Assembly (NCBI GenBank): GCA_040878225.1
Contig: JBBDMR010000048.1
Coordinates: 1-30,069 of the forward strand
Direction of reading: 5' to 3'
Source: MA-ANB-1 sp040878225
GTDB taxonomy: Bacteria > Actinomycetota > Acidimicrobiia > Spongiisociales > ZC4RG35
DNA: 30,069 nt
Made by a program: the position numbers and the translations under genes. The notes under the pieces were generated by a model. That model ran no database searches and was not told where the DNA came from. It was given only the letters and a program-made list of their open reading frames with translations. This document shows, piece by piece, positions 1-8,109 of this stretch (its first letter is position 1; every line of letters begins with the position of its first letter).

Positions 1-411
1 GCGCGTGCACCGGAAAAGGCCTTTGACCTGCTTCTGGCTGAGATGGCGGACGATCCTTCCACTTCGGCAACGGCGTTCCGTCGGTATTCGTATCTGGCGC
101 GCGGTGACTACGCCGAGCAGCTGCAGCGGTGGTTTGACCTCTACCCACGCGATCGATTCCTGATCCTGGAGAGCGAGGAGTTCTTCTCCGACCCTGACCG
201 TGTCTTCGGGAAGGTCCTCGATTTTGTTGGCGCCCGCCGATGGTCTCCTCCGGAGTTCCGGAACTACAGCTATTTGGACCGCGGTGTCGTCGGCCACGAG
301 GAGGTCCCGGCCGAGCTGAGGGGTGTGTTGCATCAGCGGTTCAAGGAGGCGAACAAGAGATTGCGGGACTTGATCGACGCGGATCTCCAGTGGTTGGACC
401 GGGAGCTGTGA
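1..411 (+). CDS. Sulfotransferase, C-terminal part (5' end outside window)
   Basis: The open frame enters from the left edge, so only the last 136 residues are seen. The segment YAEQLQRWFDLYPRDRFLIL followed by ESEEFFSDP and later FVGARRW is typical of the C-terminal half of PAPS-dependent sulfotransferases of the heparan-sulfate/StaL type, where this region follows the 3'-phosphate-binding site. The P-loop-like 5'-PAPS motif would lie upstream and cannot be checked. The stop overlaps the GTG start of the deacetylase, so the two are probably co-translated. A role in sulfating a glycan or glycolipid is inferred from the neighbours. A methionine at 43 is in frame but would cut the domain, so I treat the gene as partial. 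Confidence 0.8.
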   Translation, partial: ARAPEKAFDLLLAEMADDPSTSATAFRRYSYLARGDYAEQLQRWFDLYPRDRFLILESEEFFSDPDRVFGKVLDFVGARRWSPPEFRNYSYLDRGVVGHEEVPAELRGVLHQRFKEANKRLRDLIDADLQWLDREL

Positions 412-1199
412 ACCCGGCGGCGCGCGCTCTGGTGAAGACCGTCCTGGCGGCCGCAGATGTACCGTTCCGGATCCGTCCCGGTCCCCGCATCCTGATCTAT
501 CACCAGGTTGGTTCAGGGCTCGGACGTCAGATGGAGGTCACCACCGATGCTTTCGAATTCCAGCTGAATTGGCTCATGGAACACGGGTCGATTGTCAACC
601 TCGACGAGGCGCTCGAACGGTCGGGTGAGCCGAACTCTCACAGGCTCTTCGTGCTCACCTTCGACGACGGGTACCGCGATGTCCATGACACTGCCTTTCC
701 GTTACTCAGGTCGGCACAGGTCCCCTTCTTGGTCTACGCCACGACTGAGCCAATCGAGACGGGCCGGGCGACGACGCCAGGAGGGCAGGCAGAGCCGCTC
801 ACCTGGGACCAGCTCACGGAATTGGCCGAAGCCGGGGCAACGATCGGCTCCCACACCCACACCCATCCCGACCTCCGGGTGACCCCCGCCGAGGTCGTGG
901 AGATGGAACTCGCCCAGTCCGACCTCCTCATCGAGCGGCGCCTCGGCATAAAGTCCGAGCACTTCTGTTACCCCTACGGGTATTGGTCCGTCACTGCCGA
1001 GCCCGCGGTTAGGGGTCGATACCGGACGGCGACACTGGGCGCGGGCCCCCCGGTCAGCCCTTCGAGCGACCCTCATCGAATTCACCGTGTTCCGGTTCAG
1101 CTTGGTGATGGGAAATTCTTCTTCACCCGCAAGATGAAGAGTGGCATGGTCCACGAAGAGACGTTCAGGAGGAGAGTCGCCGGGTACCGGGGGGTCTGA
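408..1199 (+). CDS. Polysaccharide deacetylase (carbohydrate esterase 4 type)
   Basis: Predicted 263-residue NodB-type deacetylase removing N- or O-acetyl groups from a glycan. Motif 1 is FVLTFDDGY with Asp86-Asp87 (catalytic base and metal ligand). Motif 2 is SHTHTHPDL with His149 and His153 as metal ligands. A later CYPYG block corresponds to motif 3. I chose GTG 408 because it overlaps the upstream stop (GTGA) and gives a normal N-terminus; upstream in-frame starts from 240 would run inside the sulfotransferase gene. There is no signal peptide, so a cytoplasmic role, or action at the inner face of the membrane during precursor assembly, is likely. The glycosyltransferase starts 3 bases downstream of the stop. 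Confidence 0.88.
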   Translation: MNPAARALVKTVLAAADVPFRIRPGPRILIYHQVGSGLGRQMEVTTDAFEFQLNWLMEHGSIVNLDEALERSGEPNSHRLFVLTFDDGYRDVHDTAFPLLRSAQVPFLVYATTEPIETGRATTPGGQAEPLTWDQLTELAEAGATIGSHTHTHPDLRVTPAEVVEMELAQSDLLIERRLGIKSEHFCYPYGYWSVTAEPAVRGRYRTATLGAGPPVSPSSDPHRIHRVPVQLGDGKFFFTRKMKSGMVHEETFRRRVAGYRGV

Positions 1200-1202
1200 G
1201 CG

Positions 1203-2366
1203 GTGGTGAATACTCCCATCAAGTATGTGTTGTTGATCAACTCATTGTTACCTGGTGGCGCGGAGCGCTCGCTGGTCGAGCTCCTCTCCCCCCTTGTCGC
1301 CCGCGGAGTCTCACCGATCCTGGTCTGCCTTAGACGCACCGAAATTGGGATCGAACAAGAGGTGGCTGACGCGGGATTCGACATGAGGTTCCTCAGAGCG
1401 TCGAACCTGCCGGGACGAATCCTTGAAGTGAGATCGATCCTCCGTGCCGAAAATCCGAACCTTCTGCATACAACGCTTTTCGACTCCGACATCGTTGGCC
1501 GGCTCGCCGCCGTGGGAACCGGAGTACCGGTGTTGACCACCCTCGCCAACACGACATATGACCCGGCTCGCATCGCCGGGGACGCCAATTTGAGCTATGG
1601 CAAGGTCAAGATCGTAAGGGCGGTCGATGCCGCCACTGCGCGTGGTCTGACCGATCACTTTCACGCCGTGAGTGACGCGGCCAAGGAGTCTGCTGTGAAC
1701 CACCTTGGGATCAGTCCAGATAAGGTAACGGTCGTGCGCAGGGGCAGGGACCCGGTTCGGCTTGGCAAGCGTACGGAAGAGCGACGTCGTCTGGCGCGGG
1801 AGACTTTGAATTTTGGCTCCGATGCCCGGCTGCTGTTAACGGTTGGACGCCAAGAGTATCAAAAGGGCCAGGTCCACCTCATCGATGCATTTGCTTCGAT
1901 CTCGGCTCGCCAGCCTTCAGCTGTACTTCTCGTAGCTGGACGGGAAGGCAACGCCAGCGAGGCTCTGCACCGGAAGGTGCAAGAGGCCGGTGTTGCGGAC
2001 CGTGTTCATTTCCTGGGACATCGGGCCGACGTCGGCGATCTGATGGTTGCCGCCGATGTGTTTGTCTTCCCGTCGCTCTGGGAGGGCCTGGGCGGCGTTC
2101 TGATCGAAGCGCTTGCTCTTGAGGTGCCAATCGTCAGTTCCGACTTGGCAGCGACCCGGGAGGTGGTAGGCGAGGATGGCTCGAGCGGCATTCTCGTGCC
2201 TCCTGGCGACGTCGACGCGCTGGCGTCCACGCTCGAGAGTCTTCTCAGTGATCCGGAGCTCAGGCAAAGGACCGTGTTGAACAGCCGGAAGCGCTTCGAG
2301 GCCGAATTCCTCCTCGCAGACCGCTCGGAGGATTTGATCGAGCTCATGGGACGCGTGGCACGGTGA
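1203..2366 (+). CDS. Glycosyltransferase family 4 (GT-B)
   Basis: 387-residue GT-B enzyme, predicted to transfer a sugar from a nucleotide sugar onto a lipid-linked glycan in the cytoplasm. The N-terminal acceptor domain has the glycine-rich LLPGGAERSL loop. The donor domain begins near LLTVGRQEYQKGQ and contains EGLGGVLIEALA, the EX7E motif of family 4. It starts at GTG 1203 (a second in-frame GTG at 1206 is possible) only 3 bases after the deacetylase stop, so the three first genes form one transcription unit. Donor sugar and linkage cannot be predicted. A 179-base gap follows before the next operon. Confidence 0.88.
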   Translation: MVNTPIKYVLLINSLLPGGAERSLVELLSPLVARGVSPILVCLRRTEIGIEQEVADAGFDMRFLRASNLPGRILEVRSILRAENPNLLHTTLFDSDIVGRLAAVGTGVPVLTTLANTTYDPARIAGDANLSYGKVKIVRAVDAATARGLTDHFHAVSDAAKESAVNHLGISPDKVTVVRRGRDPVRLGKRTEERRRLARETLNFGSDARLLLTVGRQEYQKGQVHLIDAFASISARQPSAVLLVAGREGNASEALHRKVQEAGVADRVHFLGHRADVGDLMVAADVFVFPSLWEGLGGVLIEALALEVPIVSSDLAATREVVGEDGSSGILVPPGDVDALASTLESLLSDPELRQRTVLNSRKRFEAEFLLADRSEDLIELMGRVAR

Positions 2367-2545
2367 CCGACTTCATCTCATTGACCAGCAGAAGGTTCTC
2401 ATCGGCCCTCTGTGGGTCCAAGAGTGCGAAGCCGTCAGGATTTTGTGGAACGATGCCAAATCGCTGTTACTCTCTTGCGCATTGTGGATGGGATTGTCCG
2501 GGCCAGTGTCTGGTTTTCTCGCGTGGGTTTTGAATGGGGAGTGCA

Positions 2546-3241
2546 ATGAGTTCCAGACAGTCAATCAAGTTCGTCGTCAAAGATGCTGAGCTTCTCGCAG
2601 ATGTGGTTCTCCCAAGGGCCGAGGGCGGTAATCACCTGGAGTATGGTCTGAAGGAACGCCTTTCCGCGTTGGCCGAGGGGATCGATTTCGATGTAGAGGT
2701 CGAGGAGTACTCGGGCCTCCGTTCGCTGCTTGAGGACCTTGCCAGTGAGAACCCGGCACTTGCCACCTCGGCTCCGGATGTCGTGATTTTGTCACTGGCC
2801 GCGGAGATGGACCGACTCAAGGAGGTCGGCGCCTCAGAGACTGCCCTCGCCGCCGTGAGGGCCGATCTGGTTTCGGCAATACGCCAGATCAAGGAGAAGG
2901 TGGGGGCCCATATCCTGGTCACCAATGTATCGACACTCGATCCGGCCAATCGGGTGTTCACTTATCACGGTGTCACCGAAGAGCCCTGGACTCTCCGGGG
3001 CCACCGGCTCAATCTCATGCTGATCGATGTCTCTCACGAAGAGGGCATCTCCATCATCGACGTCGACCGGAAGATCGCCGAGGTCGGCGGGGACTCCGCA
3101 GTCACGGCCGCTGCCCGGTATGGCCAGCCCGGCTGCGAAGGCATCGTCGAGGAGATCGTCAGGATCGTGGATGACTATGGGTTCCTCGACGACCGGCCTC
3201 TCATGGAGCAGGTAGGCGCTGCCGCAGGGCGCGGGTCATGA
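2546..3241 (+). CDS. SGNH-hydrolase-like protein, possibly inactive
   Basis: 231 residues; function unassigned. The layout resembles SGNH/GDSL folds: a hydrophobic strand APDVVILSL, then HILVTNVSTLDPANRVFTYH, then ISIIDVDRKI. The segment with LDPAN and the I-DVDR strand recurs in the gene at 3666 (LDPANPTHNYQ, FAIVDIDRIL), so the two look like divergent paralogues. I see neither a GDS block nor an Asp-x-x-His block; the end reads AARYGQPGCEGIVEEIVRIV. ATG 2546 is preferred over in-frame ATG 2534 because GGGGAG precedes it at 4-5 bases. This is the first gene of a five-gene operon. The 179 bases upstream are AT-richer and presumably hold its promoter, though I could not pick a convincing -35/-10 pair. 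Confidence 0.62.
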   Translation: MSSRQSIKFVVKDAELLADVVLPRAEGGNHLEYGLKERLSALAEGIDFDVEVEEYSGLRSLLEDLASENPALATSAPDVVILSLAAEMDRLKEVGASETALAAVRADLVSAIRQIKEKVGAHILVTNVSTLDPANRVFTYHGVTEEPWTLRGHRLNLMLIDVSHEEGISIIDVDRKIAEVGGDSAVTAAARYGQPGCEGIVEEIVRIVDDYGFLDDRPLMEQVGAAAGRGS

Positions 3242-3666
3242 TCCTGCGAATGGAGGTGCCGATGACCAATCCTTCACTCACGGGAGGGACGGTAAAAGAA
3301 TGGCACAAGGCCGAAGGTGATTCGATCGGCTTCGGCGACGAGGTGTGCACCGTTGCATATGACCAGTTTGTGGCGCTGCGCCGGACCGGTAGGGCGACAC
3401 TCCTGTCCGGGCGGAAGGCGAAGGGACTGAAGAGCAGCCTGGAGAGCCGGACCGGAAAAGTGTTGTTGGATGTCGTCGTATCTGCGGCAGAGCAAGGAGT
3501 TCTCGGCAAGATCCTGGTGCGCCCCGGAGACCGATTCGCTGTTGGCGACACGTTGGCCGTGTTGTCCACGAAGCCGATCAGTGATTTCACCGTTCCCGAG
3601 GACCTTGCCGAGCTAGCCACGATGAGAGTCGAAACCAATACGTCCGCCGACCCGGAGTTGATCTGA
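3238..3666 (+). CDS. Lipoyl/biotinyl-fold protein lacking the modified lysine (paralogue 1)
   Basis: 142 residues. The N-terminal half (VPMTNPSLTGGTVKEWHKAE, then GD and FGDEVCTV) matches the first half of an E2 lipoyl domain. Residues 87-110 (GVLGKILVRPGDRFAVGDTL and following) match the second half. At the turn where lipoyl domains carry Asp-Lys-Ala, this protein has Asp42-Gln43-Phe44, so no lipoyl or biotin attachment is expected. About 30 basic residues (RRTGRATLLSGRKAKGLK and following) are inserted between the half-domains. It overlaps the SGNH-like genes on both sides by 4 and 1 bases. Function is unknown; a binding or scaffold role in glycan modification is inferred only from context. 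ATG 3250 is an alternative start. Confidence 0.72.
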   Translation: MILRMEVPMTNPSLTGGTVKEWHKAEGDSIGFGDEVCTVAYDQFVALRRTGRATLLSGRKAKGLKSSLESRTGKVLLDVVVSAAEQGVLGKILVRPGDRFAVGDTLAVLSTKPISDFTVPEDLAELATMRVETNTSADPELI

Positions 3667-4673
3667 TGCCGCTGTCAAAACCCGTGACCATGTCTCTCAA
3701 AGCCTGGAGATCAGTCTTCGGGGAGGATACGAAAGTCGAGAACTGGGTCAAAGATAGGTACCTCTCGAAAATCCAAAACGAGGTGAAGCGCGAGCGCGGC
3801 CCCGGCTGGGTCCAGCTCAGCGGACACCGATCGGTGATTGTCTCCGAATCGATGGAATTCCCGGAGCCGAGGCGCGGCATCCTTCTCAAAGGCGGGTGCG
3901 ACCTTCCGTCGGTGTTCACAGCAGCACCGCTGATGAGGGAAGACATCAAGGGGACTGTCGCCATCGCCCGCCACATCTGGGGAACCGGCGGCAATCGTTC
4001 CGACCAGATCCTTCAGACCCTCGACGGGGTGGACCCGGAGAAGGTCGCCGAGACCAGAGAGATGCTCAAACTGAGCGAGCATTATTTTGCTCCAACTTTT
4101 TTCGACCCCACATTCGCGGTGCCACAGATGCCCGAGGCCGGAGAATTCCCGAAGAGCGTGGTGGTGATGGCAATCGGCACCGATGAGACCCGCCAGATGT
4201 ACCGACACAAAGAGCACGGTTTCATCATCGATCCAGGCGGTTGGTGGTTGAACCAAGACCTCGGGCGCGTCCTGAAGGACCTGGACACCGTCGACTGGTT
4301 CCGGGCGAACTTCGAGCGCGTCGGCCGCCTCAGCGTGGACGAATTCAAGGCGAACACGAGACGGTTGGTTGGCGAGATTCGTTCGCAGATGGGCTCGGAG
4401 GTCATGTTCTACAACACCCTCGCACTCGATCCGGCAAACCCGACCCACAACTACCAACTGGTGAAAACTGCGCATGCGGCACGTCGGAGAGAGTTCACAA
4501 TCGCCCTGGCCGAACTGTCAGCCGAGTTGAACTTCGCTATTGTCGACATCGACCGGATTCTGAAGAACATGGGAGTGGAGGAGCAGGTCGACTTCGCGCA
4601 TTTCCCTGTCGATCGGATGGGCCCGATCGGTGCCGAGGTGCACAGGATCCTCAAGACCATTGACTTCGTCTGA
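3666..4673 (+). CDS. SGNH/GDSL hydrolase-like protein
   Basis: 335 residues. The middle begins with GILLKGGCDLPSVF (residues 71-84), which sits where SGNH proteins have block I. It continues through KSVVVMAIGTDETRQMYRH and EVMFYNTLALDPANPTHNYQ and ends with DFAHFPVDRMGPIGAEVH, resembling the terminal Asp/His block (Asp309, His312). SGNH enzymes are esterases or O-acyltransferase-like proteins acting on acylated sugars. Here the block I Ser is not obvious (Gly-Cys-Asp), so catalysis is uncertain. No signal peptide is seen. The ATG overlaps the lipoyl-like gene's stop (TGATG). Likely partner of the shorter paralogue at 2546 and of the two lipoyl-fold proteins. Fold assignment is tentative. Confidence 0.62.
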   Translation: MPLSKPVTMSLKAWRSVFGEDTKVENWVKDRYLSKIQNEVKRERGPGWVQLSGHRSVIVSESMEFPEPRRGILLKGGCDLPSVFTAAPLMREDIKGTVAIARHIWGTGGNRSDQILQTLDGVDPEKVAETREMLKLSEHYFAPTFFDPTFAVPQMPEAGEFPKSVVVMAIGTDETRQMYRHKEHGFIIDPGGWWLNQDLGRVLKDLDTVDWFRANFERVGRLSVDEFKANTRRLVGEIRSQMGSEVMFYNTLALDPANPTHNYQLVKTAHAARRREFTIALAELSAELNFAIVDIDRILKNMGVEEQVDFAHFPVDRMGPIGAEVHRILKTIDFV

Positions 4674-4725
4674 GGCCCTGACGGCCGAACGCGGCGGGGG
4701 CGATGGGGTGGAAAGGCGGTTTGTG

Positions 4726-5706
4726 ATGAGCGATCCGGTATTTCCCCAGTTCGTTGGGTGTGGACGTTCAGGCACCACGCTGCTCAGGAACATCTTCGAT
4801 TCCCACTCGGCCCTGGCGATGACCCATGAGTCTCACTTCATCGGCCCGCTGGCAAAGCTCCGATCGAGGTATGAGTCGGAAGCCGGTTTTGATACCGATG
4901 CATTTGTGGCCGACCTGTTCAGCGACGCCAACTTCGTGCGACAGGGTCTCGAAGTCGGGGATGTCAGGTCGGCCCTGGACAAGGCACGGCCGGAGACTTA
5001 CGCCGGGGCGGTAAGAGCCGTTTTTGCGGCATACGCCGCTAAGGACGGCAAGAAGCTGTACGGAGACAAGACGCCGGGCAGCGTGACCCAGATCGAACTG
5101 CTAGCCGAATTGTTTCCCGAGGCGAAGTTCGTCCACATCATTCGCGACGGCCGGGCAGTTGCTCTCTCCTACCTGGAGCGTCCCGAATGGGGACCGGAGA
5201 CGATGACTGAAGCTGCCCACCACTGGAAGAACCGGGTCAGGCGGGGCCGGACGGCCGGCCGGGTGATCGGCGCAGAGCGGTACATGGAAGTCCGTTATGA
5301 GGACGTAGTCGCCGACCCCGAGGCCGTCGCCCGCAAGGTCTGCGACTTTCTCGGTCTCGAGTACGAGGAGGGCATGCTCCGCTACCACGAGAAGTCGAAG
5401 GAATTCATCGCAAGCACCAAAGATCCCGAAGCCTTTAAGAACCTGTCGCGGCCGATCACTGCGGGGCTACGCGACTGGGAGGACGAGATCTCCCGGGATG
5501 ACCAGAAGCTATTCGAGGCAGTTGCCGGCGATCTCCTCGAGGAGCTCGGATATCCGGTTTCAGGTGCTGCACCTAACATCGGGACGAGGGCTCGCGTCAT
5601 GGTCGCGGCTGCCTCATGGCAGTTGAAACGCCTGGTTTCGTTTCTGTCGGCACGGACGAAACGATCAGGAAGAAGTGTCGACGATTTCAATGGCGAGGTG
5701 GGTTGA
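4726..5706 (+). CDS. PAPS-dependent sulfotransferase
   Basis: 326 residues. The 5'-phosphosulfate-binding loop is VGCGRSGTTLLRN (residues 10-22) and the 3'-phosphate site is HIIRDGRAVALSY (137-149, with Arg140 and a Ser in the expected places). This is a full-length Sulfotransfer_3-type enzyme transferring sulfate from PAPS to a hydroxyl or amine. ATG 4726 (or GTG 4723) is preceded by GGAAAGG at suitable spacing; longer forms starting at 4630 would overlap the preceding gene. The stop overlaps the ATG of the next lipoyl-like gene. With the truncated sulfotransferase at the left edge, it suggests that the product of the locus is sulfated. The acceptor is unknown. Confidence 0.88.
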   Translation: MSDPVFPQFVGCGRSGTTLLRNIFDSHSALAMTHESHFIGPLAKLRSRYESEAGFDTDAFVADLFSDANFVRQGLEVGDVRSALDKARPETYAGAVRAVFAAYAAKDGKKLYGDKTPGSVTQIELLAELFPEAKFVHIIRDGRAVALSYLERPEWGPETMTEAAHHWKNRVRRGRTAGRVIGAERYMEVRYEDVVADPEAVARKVCDFLGLEYEEGMLRYHEKSKEFIASTKDPEAFKNLSRPITAGLRDWEDEISRDDQKLFEAVAGDLLEELGYPVSGAAPNIGTRARVMVAAASWQLKRLVSFLSARTKRSGRSVDDFNGEVG

Positions 5707-6143
5707 TGTTGTTGCAAGTGACAGTCCCGCACGACAACGCTGCATTCCGCGGCGGAGAATTGGTCACCTGGTACGCCAACGAGGGCGATGCGCTTTCATT
5801 CGGTGCAGCGCTTTGCGACATATCGATCGACGACTTCATGGCGCTGCAGCGGACGAAACGGGCCTCTCTGCTCGGTTCGACATCGCGGCTACGCCAGCGA
5901 AAGATCAGCGACGGGACGTATCGGCGCGAGGGGCGGGGCTCGGTGGTGATTCGCCTGACATGCGCCGAGAGCAACATGGTCCTCAAGCAGAAGATGGTGA
6001 ATGAAGGAGAACGGGTCACGATAGGTTCTGCTGTAGGCCTGATCGGCACGCCTGATGCCGAGTTGGGAGTCGGCCTTCCGGTCACAGAAGCGAGGATCGC
6101 TGTCGACTATCCCGACCCAGAGGAGTTCGACCCGTTCGACTGA
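5706..6143 (+). CDS. Lipoyl/biotinyl-fold protein lacking the modified lysine (paralogue 2)
   Basis: 145 residues, paralogue of the protein at 3238. The aligned blocks keep exactly the same numbering: Cys37, Asp42, Phe44, Ala46-Leu47, Arg49-Thr50, Arg52-Ala53 and Leu55-Leu56 are shared (DDFMALQRTKRASLL here, DQFVALRRTGRATLL there). The lipoyl-lysine position is Asp43. After a basic insertion, the second half-domain runs NMVLKQKMVNEGERVTIGSA. The C-terminus is acidic (DYPDPEEFDPFD). The start overlaps the sulfotransferase stop (TGATG). It is the last gene of the 2546-6143 operon and converges with a glycosyltransferase 10 bases away. No function is known to me; covalent lipoylation is unlikely. 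Confidence 0.7.
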   Translation: MLLQVTVPHDNAAFRGGELVTWYANEGDALSFGAALCDISIDDFMALQRTKRASLLGSTSRLRQRKISDGTYRREGRGSVVIRLTCAESNMVLKQKMVNEGERVTIGSAVGLIGTPDAELGVGLPVTEARIAVDYPDPEEFDPFD

Positions 6144-6157
6144 TCTGGTTCGATCAG
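6140..6157. terminator. Small inverted repeat between convergent stops
   Basis: CTGATC-6 nt-GATCAG spans the TGA of the + gene (6141-6143) and the stop of the - gene (6154-6156), so both stop codons lie inside the stem. There is no T-run. It may act as a weak bidirectional terminator, or may simply reflect two symmetric stops. Confidence 0.25.
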
Positions 6158-7263
6158 GCTCCGTAGAGGTCCAGCAACTGGTCAGCGATGGCCGCGGGCT
6201 GGAAAGGCTCCGAGCGCCGCTTTCCCTCGATTCCCATTTGACTGCGAAGTCCGGAGTCGCCAATCAGGCGTCGGAGTGCTGCAGCAGCTTCTGTGGGGTC
6301 GTCGTTGCTGAAGATGATCCCTGCCTTCTCCTCTCCGAGCAGGTCCCGGAGCGGCTCGATGTCGCTGCCGACGACAGGTATCCCGTTGATCATGGCCTCC
6401 GCAGCCACCCTGCAGAACGATTCGTTCCGCGACGGGCAGAAGACGATGTCGAGTTGACCGTAGACGGAGGCAACGTCGAAGACCTTGTTGTGGAAATGTA
6501 CATTTTTGGCCTGCAGGGCACGCAGCCGCTGCCATGTGGGCTCCATCCCGGGTTCGACGGCCGAGGAGACGAAGAGGTGCCATTCGACTCTGTCGTCGTC
6601 GAGTGATTCGATTGTGTCGGGAATCAGGTCGAAACCCTTCCGGTGAGAGGCGCCGCCCAACACTCCGACGGACAATCTGGTGCCGGACCTCGTCGGGGAC
6701 GCCGCCACGACATCGGCCGGATCGATCGGGTTCGGGATCAGGTGAGCCGCGCCCCTTTCGCACAAGCCGTTCTCCACCGCTACCCCTTCGGCGACGCGGG
6801 ATACTGCGGCGATCTTCAGTCTGGGTACCAGGCGGCGAATTATCGGACCGAGCCGGTTGCCCCAACGCGATCCAACAGGGTCATGGATCCATACCACTGT
6901 GTTTCCCTTCGCCAACATGGCGGCCGGAACGCTCATGTTGAGCCCGGTAAGAGCATTGGCATGGATTGCCGATACCTGTGACCGTCTCCGCATCACCCAC
7001 CATGCAAGCTTCAGGCCTGCTGCCACCCGGAGGAAGCGGTCGAAGGTCGATCCGGGCTTGCGAGGCAAGTCGACGTATTCGTCTGCCAGGTGCTCGGCTT
7101 CGGCGACCTCACGGAACGTACCGAAAGTTGGCACTGCCAGGACGCGGTTGACCCGACCCTCGAGCGACTGGAGCAGGGTGAGCATGCTCCGGTTGGAGCC
7201 CCCCATCTCGGCGGGGGTTACCACAAAGAGCACCGTCGGTGGAACCCGGGCAGGCCGGTTCAT
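6154..7263 (-). CDS. Glycosyltransferase family 4 (GT-B)
   Basis: 369 residues. The N-terminal acceptor domain starts TVLFVVTPAEMGGSNRSML. The donor domain begins at VGVLGGASHRKGFDLI and carries NESFCRVAAEAMINGIPVVG, the EX7E block plus the following hydrophobic strand. It is a retaining GT-B enzyme acting in the cytoplasm on a membrane-linked acceptor; the sugar is unknown. It is the third gene of a minus-strand unit (ATPase, permease, glycosyltransferase), with 12 bases between it and the permease stop. That pairing suggests the transferase builds part of what the ABC transporter exports. Confidence 0.86.
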   Translation of the reverse strand: MNRPARVPPTVLFVVTPAEMGGSNRSMLTLLQSLEGRVNRVLAVPTFGTFREVAEAEHLADEYVDLPRKPGSTFDRFLRVAAGLKLAWWVMRRRSQVSAIHANALTGLNMSVPAAMLAKGNTVVWIHDPVGSRWGNRLGPIIRRLVPRLKIAAVSRVAEGVAVENGLCERGAAHLIPNPIDPADVVAASPTRSGTRLSVGVLGGASHRKGFDLIPDTIESLDDDRVEWHLFVSSAVEPGMEPTWQRLRALQAKNVHFHNKVFDVASVYGQLDIVFCPSRNESFCRVAAEAMINGIPVVGSDIEPLRDLLGEEKAGIIFSNDDPTEAAAALRRLIGDSGLRSQMGIEGKRRSEPFQPAAIADQLLDLYGA

Positions 7264-7275
7264 GTGCCTGTGGTG

Positions 7276-8109
7276 CTAGTAGCCACCGAGGGTTCCCATT
7301 TTGCGGGAAAGCTCGAGGGCCCGGCGGAACATATAGAAGCCTCCCGCGAGGAAGACCACATTGAAGACGACCAGGGCGATGATCGCGGTGTTGGTCGACA
7401 TCTGGAACGTCCCCGGATCTTCCATTAGAGCCGTCCGCGTGGCGTTGATCACGTAGGTGTGGGGCAGTGCGTAGCTGATCATTCTCGCCCAGTCCGGGAG
7501 CTGGTTCACCGAGAAGATGCTTCCTGCCAGCAGTGACGCTGCGAGGGAATAGAGCCTGAGTAGGGGTGCCGACTTCAGCGTCAGCAGCAGGATGGCCGCG
7601 GAGCAGATGCCGATCGCTGTCGACGAGATCATGCCGAGGAGGCCAATGACGATGGCCACCGGGACACCCGCCAGTTCGAAGCTGGCGCCCATGAGCCAGC
7701 CGACGCCGAAGATGAGGAGGCTGGACAGGGCTCCGAACATGAGGGTCCACTGGTTCATCGCGAGCGGGAGGACGGTCCACGGCACCGGTTCCACAAGAAA
7801 GACTTCCATCGTGCCCCGCTGGAACGCCCGCTGCAGCGAGCTGCCGAATCCCGACATCGCCCCGGTCAGCGCCGCAGTCAGTGCGAGCCCGATCACGGTG
7901 AAAGTGAGGTAATCCCCACCTACGGTCCTCGAATTCCCGACCAGCTCACTGATGAAGAAGAACGGGACGAGGGGGACGATCACACCGAGCAGGTTCATCA
8001 CCAGGGTCAACGGATAGTTGATCTCCTCGATGACATCGACACGGAGGAATGCGCCGGCTGTCTTCCGCCATCCGGGGCTGGCCCGGCGCGGGGTGACTTC
8101 AGCTGTCAT
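7276..8109 (-). CDS. ABC-2 type transporter permease
   Basis: 277 residues with about six hydrophobic helices (for example LTLVMNLLGVIVPLVPFFFI, and clusters near 60-80, 105-130, 145-175, 180-200 and 240-265). This matches the ABC-2 membrane-domain layout used for exporting polysaccharides, lipids or small molecules. The ATG (8107-8109) overlaps the ATPase stop by 4 bases, so the two subunits are translationally coupled. A homodimer of this protein with two ATPase subunits is the usual arrangement. The substrate is not determinable, but the setting points to a glycan, glycolipid or glycosylated metabolite. Confidence 0.85.
   Translation of the reverse strand: MTAEVTPRRASPGWRKTAGAFLRVDVIEEINYPLTLVMNLLGVIVPLVPFFFISELVGNSRTVGGDYLTFTVIGLALTAALTGAMSGFGSSLQRAFQRGTMEVFLVEPVPWTVLPLAMNQWTLMFGALSSLLIFGVGWLMGASFELAGVPVAIVIGLLGMISSTAIGICSAAILLLTLKSAPLLRLYSLAASLLAGSIFSVNQLPDWARMISYALPHTYVINATRTALMEDPGTFQMSTNTAIIALVVFNVVFLAGGFYMFRRALELSRKMGTLGGY

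Noticed and set aside
240..407. Upstream start for the deacetylase at 240
   Set aside because: It would overlap 170 bases of the sulfotransferase in another frame and adds residues with no deacetylase character; GTG 408 overlaps the stop as other starts here do.
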